From positions 1 to 22,575 of the IMG/VR virus record IMGVR_UViG_3300021185_000822: a stretch of 22,575 nt of DNA; one strand, written 5' to 3'. Of the stretch, positions 7,920 to 15,448 are shown in pieces (within the stretch, counting starts at the first letter, position 1; each line of letters starts with the position of its first letter). Below the pieces are notes generated by a model. It was not told the origin of the DNA and made no database searches. It worked only from the letters and a program-made list of their open reading frames with translations. This DNA is from a virus. Position numbers and translations under genes: made by a program.

Positions 7920-9466
7920 TGGCTGATAACCTACGTACCTTTGCTACGCCTTGTATGGGTGGCTTGGTGGTTAACCAAGATCCGCTTACACAGGGCGGTC
8001 AGATGCCGGGGTCAGCATTACGTCTGATTAACTATGAGCCTGCCTTGAACGGCGGGTATAGACGTATCTCAGGGTATGCCAACACATACGGTGAAGTACC
8101 TGGTGAAGCTAATACTCCTGTGCTAGGTGTACACGTATCTGCTGATATTAATGATGGTATCTTTGCAGCACGTAAGCCTGATGCAGGTAATGACTACCTC
8201 CATAAGTGGAACGACACTACGGAAGCTTGGGATGCTGTTACTAGCGTAGGTTCTCCTACTATGGTTGGTGTATCTAAGGTACGCTTTGAAAGCTTTAACT
8301 GGGGTGCTCCTAAGTTTGCTATGGCTGATGGTATTAACTCTGCATCTACATGGGATGGTACTACACATGTTCAGCTTAACACGGGTCAAGCGCCCAGCGC
8401 ACCCAGCCTAGTTGCAGCATTTAACAATCATTTATTTCTAGCTGGTGATCCTTCTGAGCCTTACAACCTTTACTTTAGCGCCCCCGTAAATGAGAATGAC
8501 TGGACACCTGCTTCTGGTGCTGGCGTTATTAACGTAGGCTTTGAGGTTGTTCAGCTTAAGACATTCCGTAATGAGATGTATATCTTTGGGCGTAATAACA
8601 TTAAACGCTTAGTGGGTAATAACATTGCTGACTTCACCCTACAAACAGTTACTGCTAACCTTGGTTGTGTTGCCCCAGATAGTGTAGCAGAGTTTAACGG
8701 TGAGATACTCTTCTTAGCACCTGATGGTATTCGCCCTGTAACTGGTACTGACCGCATTGGTGATATTGAGTTAGCTACGCTGTCTAAGCCTATCCAGTCT
8801 ATCTTTGAGGATTACACAGCTAACGAAGATCTTGCTACAATGACTACTGTAGTACTAAAAAAGAAGTCACAGTTTCGTTTATTCTTTACTAATCAAGACT
8901 CACTTGGTATTATTGGCGCTATTCGGCGCAGTGGACAGGGTGGCGCAGGCTTTGAGTTTAGCCAGCTAGTAGGTGTATCAGCCTACTGTGCAGACAGTGG
9001 CTACATTGGTGATGAAGAGTTTGTGATACATGGAGATAGTGTTGGTTATGTTTTCCGTCAAGAAGTAGGTAATGACTTTGATGGTAGAGACATCTTTAGC
9101 TTATTCCAGACTCCCTTCTATTACATGGATGACCCTGCAGTACGTAAGTCCTTCTATGACATTGATACGTACATGCGCTCAGAGGGTGAAGTAACGGTTA
9201 ACATGGCTGTTGATTATGACTACAGTAACCCTTCCGTAACTATTGGGCCTGACTATACGTTGTCTACTGCAGGCGCTGCAGCTTACTACGATAAAGCTAC
9301 CTACGACACCACAGACATTTACGATGGCAACCCATCACCTGTAGAGAGTACGACTATATCAGGCTCAGCTAAGTCCATCTCAGTTCGCTACGTTGCAAAC
9401 AATACAAAACCTAGTCATACTATTCAGGCTATTACACTAACATACGGCCTTGGTGACAGGCGCTAA
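7919..9466 (+). CDS. Tail tube / nozzle-like protein (tail tubular B or P22 gp10-like)
   Basis: 515 residues, beginning in a TAATG overlap with the adaptor gene and lacking its own clear ribosome site. It is mostly beta strand. Near residues 35-50 is a GGYRRISGYANTYG motif typical of proteins at the base of short phage tails, then repeated WD/WN-rich strands (YLHKWNDTTEAWDAV, STWDGTTHVQLN, NHLFLAGDPSEPYNLYFS) that suggest a propeller-like core. Later comes NEMYIFGRNNIKRLVG and GEILFLAPDGIRPVTGTDRI. Position, size (T7 gp12 is ~790 residues, P22 gp10 ~470) and pattern favour a P22 gp10-like stabilising or nozzle subunit. Which family is closer cannot be settled by eye. Confidence 0.7.
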   Translation: MADNLRTFATPCMGGLVVNQDPLTQGGQMPGSALRLINYEPALNGGYRRISGYANTYGEVPGEANTPVLGVHVSADINDGIFAARKPDAGNDYLHKWNDTTEAWDAVTSVGSPTMVGVSKVRFESFNWGAPKFAMADGINSASTWDGTTHVQLNTGQAPSAPSLVAAFNNHLFLAGDPSEPYNLYFSAPVNENDWTPASGAGVINVGFEVVQLKTFRNEMYIFGRNNIKRLVGNNIADFTLQTVTANLGCVAPDSVAEFNGEILFLAPDGIRPVTGTDRIGDIELATLSKPIQSIFEDYTANEDLATMTTVVLKKKSQFRLFFTNQDSLGIIGAIRRSGQGGAGFEFSQLVGVSAYCADSGYIGDEEFVIHGDSVGYVFRQEVGNDFDGRDIFSLFQTPFYYMDDPAVRKSFYDIDTYMRSEGEVTVNMAVDYDYSNPSVTIGPDYTLSTAGAAAYYDKATYDTTDIYDGNPSPVESTTISGSAKSISVRYVANNTKPSHTIQAITLTYGLGDRR

Positions 9467-9480
9467 GAGAGGAATAAAAC

Positions 9481-10923
9481 ATGTCAGGCTATACACGCCA
9501 ATCTGTTGCAGACATTGTACCTACCGCTGTAGTACGTGCAGCGCCTATCAACTCAGAGTACAACAAACTACGCGATGCTTTTGCACACAGCACTACGGGA
9601 ACTACAGGCCATAAGCATGACGGTACATCTGACGAGGGTTCATACGTACCTCTGATTGCTGACCTAGATGCCTTGAATAAAATACAGGTAAGCCAAGTAG
9701 ATAATCGCTTTGGTGTATTTGTTGAAGTATCTAATGTATCTACTGAGCAGTTACGCTTCCAAGACGGTCTTGTTGTACCTGTAGTAGATAACGATATTGA
9801 CCTTGGTACTTCTTCATTGGAGTTCAAGAATGTTTACGTAGACGGTACAGCCTTCATTGACACAGTAAGTATTGGTGATAATGACTACACCACTATTACA
9901 GACAATGAGTATACTGTATCTGCTGGTAACCTGCTGTTTGACGTAGCTGGTAACATTAACTTAGATGCTGATGGCGGTGATGTAGCACTTAAAGATGGCG
10001 GTCTTACTTATGCTACCTTTACAAGCAACTCAGGTAACCTTACACTTAAGAGTGGAACAACTACTGCAGTAACCTTCACAGGTGCTAACGCTGACCTTGC
10101 TGGTACTTTGGATGTAACAGGTAATGCTACGTTTGATAGTGATGCTACTATTGATGGTAACACTATCATCGGTTCTTCTAATACAAACACTGTAGCGGTT
10201 AACGCTAAGATCACTACTGCTCTCGTACCTACAACTAACGGTGTTAATGCACTTGGTGGTGCTTCTGCTTACTGGGGTGACAGCTACCTAAAGAGCGTTA
10301 CTACTACAGGTAACGTCACTATCGGTGGTGACTTGACAGTTAACGGTGGTGCAGACTTTACTAACACTACACTAGACAACGTAACAGATCCGACTACTGC
10401 ACAACAGGCTGCAACCAAGAATTATGTAGACACAGCTATTAACAACCTCATTGGTGGTGCTCCTGCTACGCTAGATACCCTTGATGAGATTGCTGCAGCT
10501 ATCAATGACGATGACAATGTTTATACTACTCTAACAAACAGCATCGCAACTAAGCTGTCCCTATCAGGTGGCTCCATGACTGGTGCTATTGCTATGGGTG
10601 GCAATAAAGTAACAGGTGCTGGTGCGCCGACTACAGGTTCTGACCTCACTAATAAAACATATGTAGATAGCATTCTAGGTTCAGCAACCGCCGCAGCAGA
10701 TAGTGCAGCAGATGCACAGAAGCTTGCTATTAACCCAGAAGACTCACAGTACACACTCTCTGACAACACAACAGTAGGTTTCTCTGCTTTACATTACTCA
10801 GAGAAAGCAGCAGAGACTTATACTAACCTAGTAACTCTTGCTGGTGTTGTAGGCGCTACTGTAGGTGACTACGGGTTTATCAACAACTCACCGACTTCCA
10901 CGGCAGATTACGGAGCATTATAA
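9481..10923 (+). CDS. Tail fibre protein with YVD-type repeats
   Basis: 480 residues, ATG 7 bases after AGAGGA. The N-terminus (about 1-70) with GHKHDGTSDEG resembles virion-attachment domains of aquatic phage fibres; the HxHDGT motif could bind metal. Residues ~100-295 are short Asn/Thr/Gly-rich beta repeats (for example NLTLKSGTTTAVTF, GTLDVTGNATFDSDATIDGN) as in trimeric beta-helical shafts. Residues 302-316 (TDPTTAQQAATKNYVD) and 381-396 (GAPTTGSDLTNKTYVD) are two copies of the phage tail-fibre repeat seen in T4-like and P2-like fibres. Residues 400-460 are Ala-rich helical with ALHYSEKAAE. It lacks an obvious receptor tip and ends at ADYGAL, so it may be a proximal fibre carrying the later adhesins. 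Confidence 0.8.
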   Translation: MSGYTRQSVADIVPTAVVRAAPINSEYNKLRDAFAHSTTGTTGHKHDGTSDEGSYVPLIADLDALNKIQVSQVDNRFGVFVEVSNVSTEQLRFQDGLVVPVVDNDIDLGTSSLEFKNVYVDGTAFIDTVSIGDNDYTTITDNEYTVSAGNLLFDVAGNINLDADGGDVALKDGGLTYATFTSNSGNLTLKSGTTTAVTFTGANADLAGTLDVTGNATFDSDATIDGNTIIGSSNTNTVAVNAKITTALVPTTNGVNALGGASAYWGDSYLKSVTTTGNVTIGGDLTVNGGADFTNTTLDNVTDPTTAQQAATKNYVDTAINNLIGGAPATLDTLDEIAAAINDDDNVYTTLTNSIATKLSLSGGSMTGAIAMGGNKVTGAGAPTTGSDLTNKTYVDSILGSATAAADSAADAQKLAINPEDSQYTLSDNTTVGFSALHYSEKAAETYTNLVTLAGVVGATVGDYGFINNSPTSTADYGAL

Positions 10924-11766
10924 ATGTCAACTCAAATACAACGCCGTAGAGGCACAACATCAGAGCATTCTACCTTTACAGGTGCAGCTGGTGAAATAAC
11001 TATTGATTCAACAAAGAATACAGTAGTCGTACACGATGGTTCCACACAGGGCGGGATTCCTCTTGCTAAGGAGTCAGCTTTAGCTTCCACAGTGGGTGCT
11101 CTCACTGATGTAACCATTACTTCTGTAGGTGCAGGAGAGCTACTGAAGTACAGTGGCTCTGAGTGGGTAAACAACACTCTAGCAGAAGCAGGTATTGTAG
11201 CTACAGGTGACATTGGCTCTACTGTACAGGCTTACGATGCTAACCTTGCAGGCTTTGCTACAGCACTCACACTGCCCGTAGCTGATGGTACAACAGGACA
11301 GTTCCTCAAGACAGACGGTGCAGGTAACGTAACCTTCGCTAGTATCCCTACCATTAACACACTGAATGACATTGGTAACGTAACTATTACGGGTGCATCT
11401 ACTGGTGAGTTTTTACAGTGGAGCGGTTCAGCTTGGATTAACGCTGTAGTAGAAGCCTTCGACGTACAGACACAAACTACTACTGCTACAACGCAAGTAA
11501 CTGTTGCATCTTATAACGCAACAACGTATGATGGTGTTAAAGTTGTCATTACTATGCACGACTCTGTAGCCACTGAGCGTAGCATTACTGAGATACTTAT
11601 CACACATGATGGCACTACTGCTGTAGCTACTGAGTATGCACAGGTTAATACTGCTACTGCGTTGGCTACGTTTGATGTAGACATCTCTGGTGGTAACGTC
11701 CGTATCCTAGCTACACCAGCAAGCACTAATAGCACAGCGTTTACAGTTAAAGCTATTACTCTGTAA
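10924..11766 (+). CDS. Fibre/adhesin with Mtd-like N-terminal domain
   Basis: 280 residues; ATG directly follows the fibre stop, with CGGAG 8 bases upstream. Residues 1-48 (IQRRRGTTSEHSTFTGAAGE, then DSTKNTVVVHDGSTQGGIPL) match the N-terminal attachment domain of the Bordetella phage major tropism determinant and many fibre-tip proteins. Two related beta segments follow, at 60-86 (LTDVTITSVGAGELLKYSG) and 147-175 (LNDIGNVTITGASTGEFLQW). Residues 120-140 hold GTTGQFLKTDGAGNVTF, a common fibre connector. Residues 180-280 are a Thr/Val-rich beta-sandwich-like domain. There is no C-type lectin fold pattern, so it is not an Mtd orthologue. Likely a trimeric fibre element that docks on the phage tail. 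Confidence 0.7.
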   Translation: MSTQIQRRRGTTSEHSTFTGAAGEITIDSTKNTVVVHDGSTQGGIPLAKESALASTVGALTDVTITSVGAGELLKYSGSEWVNNTLAEAGIVATGDIGSTVQAYDANLAGFATALTLPVADGTTGQFLKTDGAGNVTFASIPTINTLNDIGNVTITGASTGEFLQWSGSAWINAVVEAFDVQTQTTTATTQVTVASYNATTYDGVKVVITMHDSVATERSITEILITHDGTTAVATEYAQVNTATALATFDVDISGGNVRILATPASTNSTAFTVKAITL

Positions 11767-11777
11767 GAATGTATAGA

Positions 11778-11819
11778 CAACTATGGAAGGTGAAGTAGAT
11801 GTCAAACAATAAAGACTTC
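11778..11819 (+). repeat. 42-bp exact direct repeat, copy 1 (start of gene A)
   Basis: This stretch, beginning CAACTATGGAAGG and ending AAAGACTTC, contains the ribosome site and first seven codons (MSNNKDF) of propeller gene A. It is identical base for base to 14271-14312 at the start of propeller gene B. Homology stops abruptly on both sides. Confidence 0.95.
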
Positions 11820-13724
11820 AAAGTAAAGAATGGTATTCAACCCACGGTCTATCACGAGGCTGTGGGTACAGTTGTGTCTGGTAGTGTGGGATATAGTCTT
11901 AGCTCTGCCCGTTATGATAGTAAGAGTTTTAGTGTTGCTAGTCAGGACGCTAACCCAACAGGTGTCGCATTTAATAGTGATGGAACCAAGATGTACATTA
12001 CTGGAAATACGAATGATAATGTTTTCCAGTATACACTTAGTACGGCCTTTGACGTTAGCACGGCATCTTATGATAACGTATCTTTGAGCGTTACGCCTCA
12101 GACAACAGTTGCTACTGATCTTACCTTTAAGCCAGATGGCTCTGTTCTTTACGTTTCAGGAACTACAGCAGTATATCAATATACTTTAACAACAAGTTAT
12201 GATTTAAGTACTGCATCCTACGCATCAAAAAGTTTAACAGTTAGTGGACAGCAGGCCAGCAACCAGTCTGTAAAATTCAATGACGGCGGCACTTCTGTGT
12301 TTATTGTAGGGACTAGCCCTAGGACGGTATTCCAGTACACGTTAAGCACTGCTTGGGATTTATCAACGGGTAGCTACGCATCAAAGAGCTTTAGTGTCGA
12401 AACACAGGATACTCAGCCTTCTAGCTTGGCCTTTAGCACAGATGGTAACAAAATGTTTATTTCAGGTAGGACTGCTGACGCCGTGTACCAGTATTCCCTG
12501 TCTAGCTCATTTGATGTTTCAACAGCTTCTTACGATGATGTTTCTTTAGATGTATCTGGCCTAGAGACAAACCCGTTTGGGCTAGTCTTTGGTGATAGCG
12601 GTACTAAGATGTATGTAGTCGGCCTTACTAATGACACCATCTACCAATACTCCACAGTTCAAACCACAGCATCCCTAGACCTATCCACAGGTTCAGTCTT
12701 TGACTACACCCCAACGTCTGACGTACAGGTAACACTAACCAACCCTGCTGCTAGTGGGACATCTAGTGGTGCTACGTTGTTGTTGGAAGGGGCTGGCTCT
12801 GCTGGTTTCGATATAGCTAATGCGTCCAGTCAGAGCAAGACTTTTGATTCAAGTGAAGATACGGGTGTAAATACTTTGTTCTTCAAGTCAGACGGTACAA
12901 AGCTATATCTAGGCGGCAACCAAAACGACACTGTATATCAATACACATGCTCTACCGCATTTGATATTACAACAGCAACATACGATAGTAAATCATTTAG
13001 TGTTACATCTCAGGAAACAGCTATTGCAGGTCTCTTCTTTAAATCAGATGGGACTAAAATGTATGTTTGTGGTGACGTTGGTGATGCTGTATTTGAATAC
13101 GATTTAAGCACTGCTTGGGATGTATCCACCGCTTCGTATAACAGCGTAAGTTTGTCAATAAGTGGACAGACTAGTGGCCCCGCTGAGTTGTACTTCAAGT
13201 CTGACGGTACTTCATTTTACGTTTGCTCAAGTAACAACGGCAAAGTGTTTCAATACAATATGACAACAGCATGGAGTGTATCTACCGCAAGTTATGCCAG
13301 TAAAAGTTTAACGCTTACAGGTCAAGGCAGTAGCCACTATGGCATAGCCTTTAATGACTCAGGAGATAAACTATTTGTTTGTAATCTAGCTGATGATAAA
13401 GTCTATCAATATGCGCTAACTACTGCATGGGATTTAGCAACAGGCTCTTATGCTAGTATAAGTTATGACCCTTCTCTGTCAAACCCAAGATCAATAAACT
13501 TCTCAGCAGACGGGAAGATTATGTACATTCTACCTACAAGTGGTGTGATCTACCAATACAACTCAGCTACACCAGCCACCATCACATACGACAGCACCCT
13601 ACAGTGGTCTGGCGGTACAGCACCTACGTCACCCGCTATAGGTGAAACAGACGTACTAACATTCAACACGACAGACGGTGGCACTACATACCAAGCTGTA
13701 CAAGCTATAAACGGTGCAAAATAA
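11799..13724 (+). CDS. Propeller-repeat tail protein A (two five-blade modules)
   Basis: 641 residues, ATG behind AAGGTGA. Residues 1-38 are a head segment (FKVKNGIQPTVYH) shared with gene C. Residues 39-286 hold five ~50-residue repeats of the form YxSKSFSVxSQ...FxxDGTKMYVxG...VYQYxLSTAWDVSTAS, resembling four-stranded propeller blades of YVTN/NHL style. Residues 293-335 are a beta linker (DLSTGSVFDYTP). Residues 346-589 hold five more blades. Residues 601-641 (WSGGTAPT...DVLTFNTTDGGTTY) form a small C-terminal domain common to A, B and C. No enzyme motif is visible. Position within the fibre cassette suggests a receptor-binding or tail-decoration protein. Function is inferred; the repeat structure is seen directly. 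Confidence 0.8.
   Translation: MSNNKDFKVKNGIQPTVYHEAVGTVVSGSVGYSLSSARYDSKSFSVASQDANPTGVAFNSDGTKMYITGNTNDNVFQYTLSTAFDVSTASYDNVSLSVTPQTTVATDLTFKPDGSVLYVSGTTAVYQYTLTTSYDLSTASYASKSLTVSGQQASNQSVKFNDGGTSVFIVGTSPRTVFQYTLSTAWDLSTGSYASKSFSVETQDTQPSSLAFSTDGNKMFISGRTADAVYQYSLSSSFDVSTASYDDVSLDVSGLETNPFGLVFGDSGTKMYVVGLTNDTIYQYSTVQTTASLDLSTGSVFDYTPTSDVQVTLTNPAASGTSSGATLLLEGAGSAGFDIANASSQSKTFDSSEDTGVNTLFFKSDGTKLYLGGNQNDTVYQYTCSTAFDITTATYDSKSFSVTSQETAIAGLFFKSDGTKMYVCGDVGDAVFEYDLSTAWDVSTASYNSVSLSISGQTSGPAELYFKSDGTSFYVCSSNNGKVFQYNMTTAWSVSTASYASKSLTLTGQGSSHYGIAFNDSGDKLFVCNLADDKVYQYALTTAWDLATGSYASISYDPSLSNPRSINFSADGKIMYILPTSGVIYQYNSATPATITYDSTLQWSGGTAPTSPAIGETDVLTFNTTDGGTTYQAVQAINGAK
11913..12656 (+). repeat. 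Five-blade module A1
   Basis: Codes for five tandem blades starting YDSKSFSV, YDNVSLSV, YASKSLTV, YASKSFSV and YDDVSLDV. Four of the five end in the TLSTAWDLST-type signature; the last is cut short at YQYSTVQ and runs into the linker. Blades are conserved as protein but differ at many synonymous sites. Confidence 0.85.
12834..13565 (+). repeat. Five-blade module A2
   Basis: Codes for five blades starting SKTFDSSE, YDSKSFSV, YNSVSLSI, YASKSLTL and YASISYDP. It is a second copy of the module inside gene A, separated from A1 by the linker. Three blades carry a Cys after the KMYV strand (MYVCGD, FYVCSS, LFVCNL), not seen in A1. Confidence 0.85.
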
Positions 13725-14305
13725 TGGGACACGAGGCGTTTGGCTATCAGTGGATAAGAAAGTCCACTGGAGAGTTCTATAGAGGAATACATCGGGGTAA
13801 TCCTGAGGACAACTACTCAGGCAGTGGTGTACTTTTTAACAAGAAGTTTGGTGGAAGACGCAAGACAGAGTGTAAAGACCCTGAGGATTGGGTACGTGAT
13901 GTTTTGTTTATGGGTACATACGATGAGTGTTTACTTTGGGAATCTCTTGTAGTTACTGAACGAGTGTTAGAAGACCCAACGTGTTTAAACTTTGTTGTCG
14001 GAGGTAATAGAGGTTCTATTGGTAGAGAGATTACGGAAGAGACTCGTGCTAAAATGTCTAAGTCTCAGTCGGGTAGAAAGCATAAACCTGAAACGTTAGA
14101 GCTTATGTCGCAAAACAATACAGGCTCTAATAATCCTAGATACGGTGTAGCGGTGTCTGAGGAGACTAGAAAACGAATAAGTGCCGCAAGTAAAGGCCGT
14201 AGACACTCAGAAGATGCTAAACGAAAACAGTCAGAAGCTAGGAAAGCTTGGTGGGCTAAACGTAAAGAGGCAACTATGGAAGGTGAAGTAGATGTCAAAC
14301 AATAA
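13724..14305 (+). CDS. Free-standing homing endonuclease, GIY-YIG-like with NUMOD3 motifs
   Basis: 193 residues; ATG overlaps the stop of gene A (TAATG) with no clear ribosome site. Residues 7-21 (GYQWIRKSTGEFYRG) align by eye with the GIY...YIG core. They are followed by YSGSGVLFNKKFG and a helix with a possible catalytic Glu (LLWESLVVTERVL, residues 70-82) and CLNFVVGGN, the usual order in phage GIY-YIG enzymes. The first Tyr position is Trp and the YIG Ile is Arg, so activity is uncertain. Residues 104-125 and 145-173 (SEETRKRISAASKGRRHSED) are NUMOD3-type DNA-binding repeats; the C-terminus is Lys/Arg/Trp-rich. Such enzymes cut alleles lacking the gene and spread by repair. It ends inside the 42-bp repeat, overlapping gene B by 14 bases. 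Confidence 0.75.
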   Translation: MGHEAFGYQWIRKSTGEFYRGIHRGNPEDNYSGSGVLFNKKFGGRRKTECKDPEDWVRDVLFMGTYDECLLWESLVVTERVLEDPTCLNFVVGGNRGSIGREITEETRAKMSKSQSGRKHKPETLELMSQNNTGSNNPRYGVAVSEETRKRISAASKGRRHSEDAKRKQSEARKAWWAKRKEATMEGEVDVKQ

Positions 14306-14312
14306 AGACTTC
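14271..14312 (+). repeat. 42-bp exact direct repeat, copy 2 (end of endonuclease, start of gene B)
   Basis: Identical to 11778-11819. Here it supplies the last codons and stop of the endonuclease (ATMEGEVDVKQ, in another frame) and the ribosome site and first codons (MSNNKDF) of gene B. The two copies bracket gene A plus the endonuclease gene. Confidence 0.95.
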
Positions 14313-15431
14313 GTAGTGAATGGCCCTGTCGCTGTAGGCAAGGATACCAAGGTTACAGTAGGTAGTATTACATCAAGTGACATTGACCTAAGCACAGGCA
14401 ACTACTTTGATGACACACTAGCTGCTAATACGACATACACGATTAGTAATGCTGGGGATGTGCAAGCGTTTCAGCTAGAGGTTACTGGTGGCGCAGCTAA
14501 CAATGACGCTTGGGACTTTATCGGAAGCTCAACATTTGTTCAGAGTTTTAGCGTTAGCGCAAAAGTAAGTAAACCCCAAGACGTTGCCTTTAAGCCTGAC
14601 GGCACTAAAATGTATGTCTTAGATAGTACAGCTGATGATGTAACTGAATATGATTTAAGTACAGCTTGGGATATCTCCACTTCCGTGCATTTACAGCAAC
14701 AAAGTGTAATTTCTCAAGACACCACCCCAAGAGGCTTTTTCTTTAAACCTGATGGTACTAAGATGTATCTTACTGGCCATACTGATTTTGTGTACGAATA
14801 TAACTTAACTACGGCTTGGGACATAACTACGTTGAGTTATCTTCAAAGTTTTGATGTTAGTAGCCAAGACACAATAGTAAGAAACATCTTCTTTAGAGAT
14901 GACGGTATTAAAATGTACATGATTGGTGATTCATCTAACAGTGTACACGAATACGATTTAAGCACAGCTTGGGATGTTTCCACGTTAAGCCACCTTAGAA
15001 GCGATGCTTTAGCTGCCACGGAAGATGACGTTGGTGGTTTATTCTTTAAGTCTGATGGTACGCTTATGTATGTAATGGGGAATGGTCGAAATGACGTAGC
15101 AACATACGAGTTAACAACCGCTTGGGATGTTTCTACCTCTAGCATTGTTAATTTTACAAGCGTATCAGCTCAAGATACTATACCTTTCGGCTTATTCTTT
15201 AAACCTGATGGTAGTAAGGCGTATGTTTGTGGTAACACTGCTGACGAAGTACACGAGTACGATATAGGGGCGTATGCTGATTTATCTATCACATGGCCTA
15301 GCTCAATAGAGTGGGCTGGTGGTGTAGCACCTGCTGCCCCTGCTAATGGTGAGACAGACGTATATACATTCACGACTGACGATGGTGGCACGACATACAC
15401 TGGTGTTAAGTCAATAGATAACGCAAGCTAA
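14292..15431 (+). CDS. Propeller-repeat tail protein B (one five-blade module)
   Basis: 379 residues; the ribosome site AAGGTGA lies inside the upstream endonuclease gene, so translation is probably coupled. It starts MSNNKDF as in A. Residues 31-68 (DLSTGNYFDDTLAANTTYTI) correspond to the linker that lies after the blades in A and C, but here it precedes them. Residues 83-325 carry five blades (SFSVSAKVSKPQDVAF first, FTSVSAQDTIPFGLFF last). Residues 335-379 are the shared C-terminal domain (ITWPSSIEWAGG...DVYTFTTDDGGTTY). The blades are more divergent than those of A. Likely a tail adhesin paralogous to A. Confidence 0.8.
   Translation: MSNNKDFVVNGPVAVGKDTKVTVGSITSSDIDLSTGNYFDDTLAANTTYTISNAGDVQAFQLEVTGGAANNDAWDFIGSSTFVQSFSVSAKVSKPQDVAFKPDGTKMYVLDSTADDVTEYDLSTAWDISTSVHLQQQSVISQDTTPRGFFFKPDGTKMYLTGHTDFVYEYNLTTAWDITTLSYLQSFDVSSQDTIVRNIFFRDDGIKMYMIGDSSNSVHEYDLSTAWDVSTLSHLRSDALAATEDDVGGLFFKSDGTLMYVMGNGRNDVATYELTTAWDVSTSSIVNFTSVSAQDTIPFGLFFKPDGSKAYVCGNTADEVHEYDIGAYADLSITWPSSIEWAGGVAPAAPANGETDVYTFTTDDGGTTYTGVKSIDNAS
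14538..15266 (+). repeat. Five-blade module B
   Basis: Five blades with FFFKPDGTKMY-type cores and EYDLSTAWDIST-type ends. The blade starts are degenerate compared with A and C (HLQQQSV, HLRSDAL, IVNFTSV). The third blade is nearly identical at DNA level to a blade of module A2 over 35 bases (14949-14983 against 13095-13129, two mismatches). Confidence 0.8.
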
Positions 15432-15448
15432 TAGAGGAGAGTGAATCT

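Noticed and set aside
10924-11766. Diversity-generating retroelement target, because the N-terminus resembles Mtd
   Set aside because: No reverse transcriptase, template repeat or C-type lectin domain was seen in the window; the N-terminal domain is common in ordinary fibres.
13724-14305. Group I intron around the endonuclease
   Set aside because: The gene fills the space between two complete genes with no flanking non-coding sequence for an intron core; it is free-standing.
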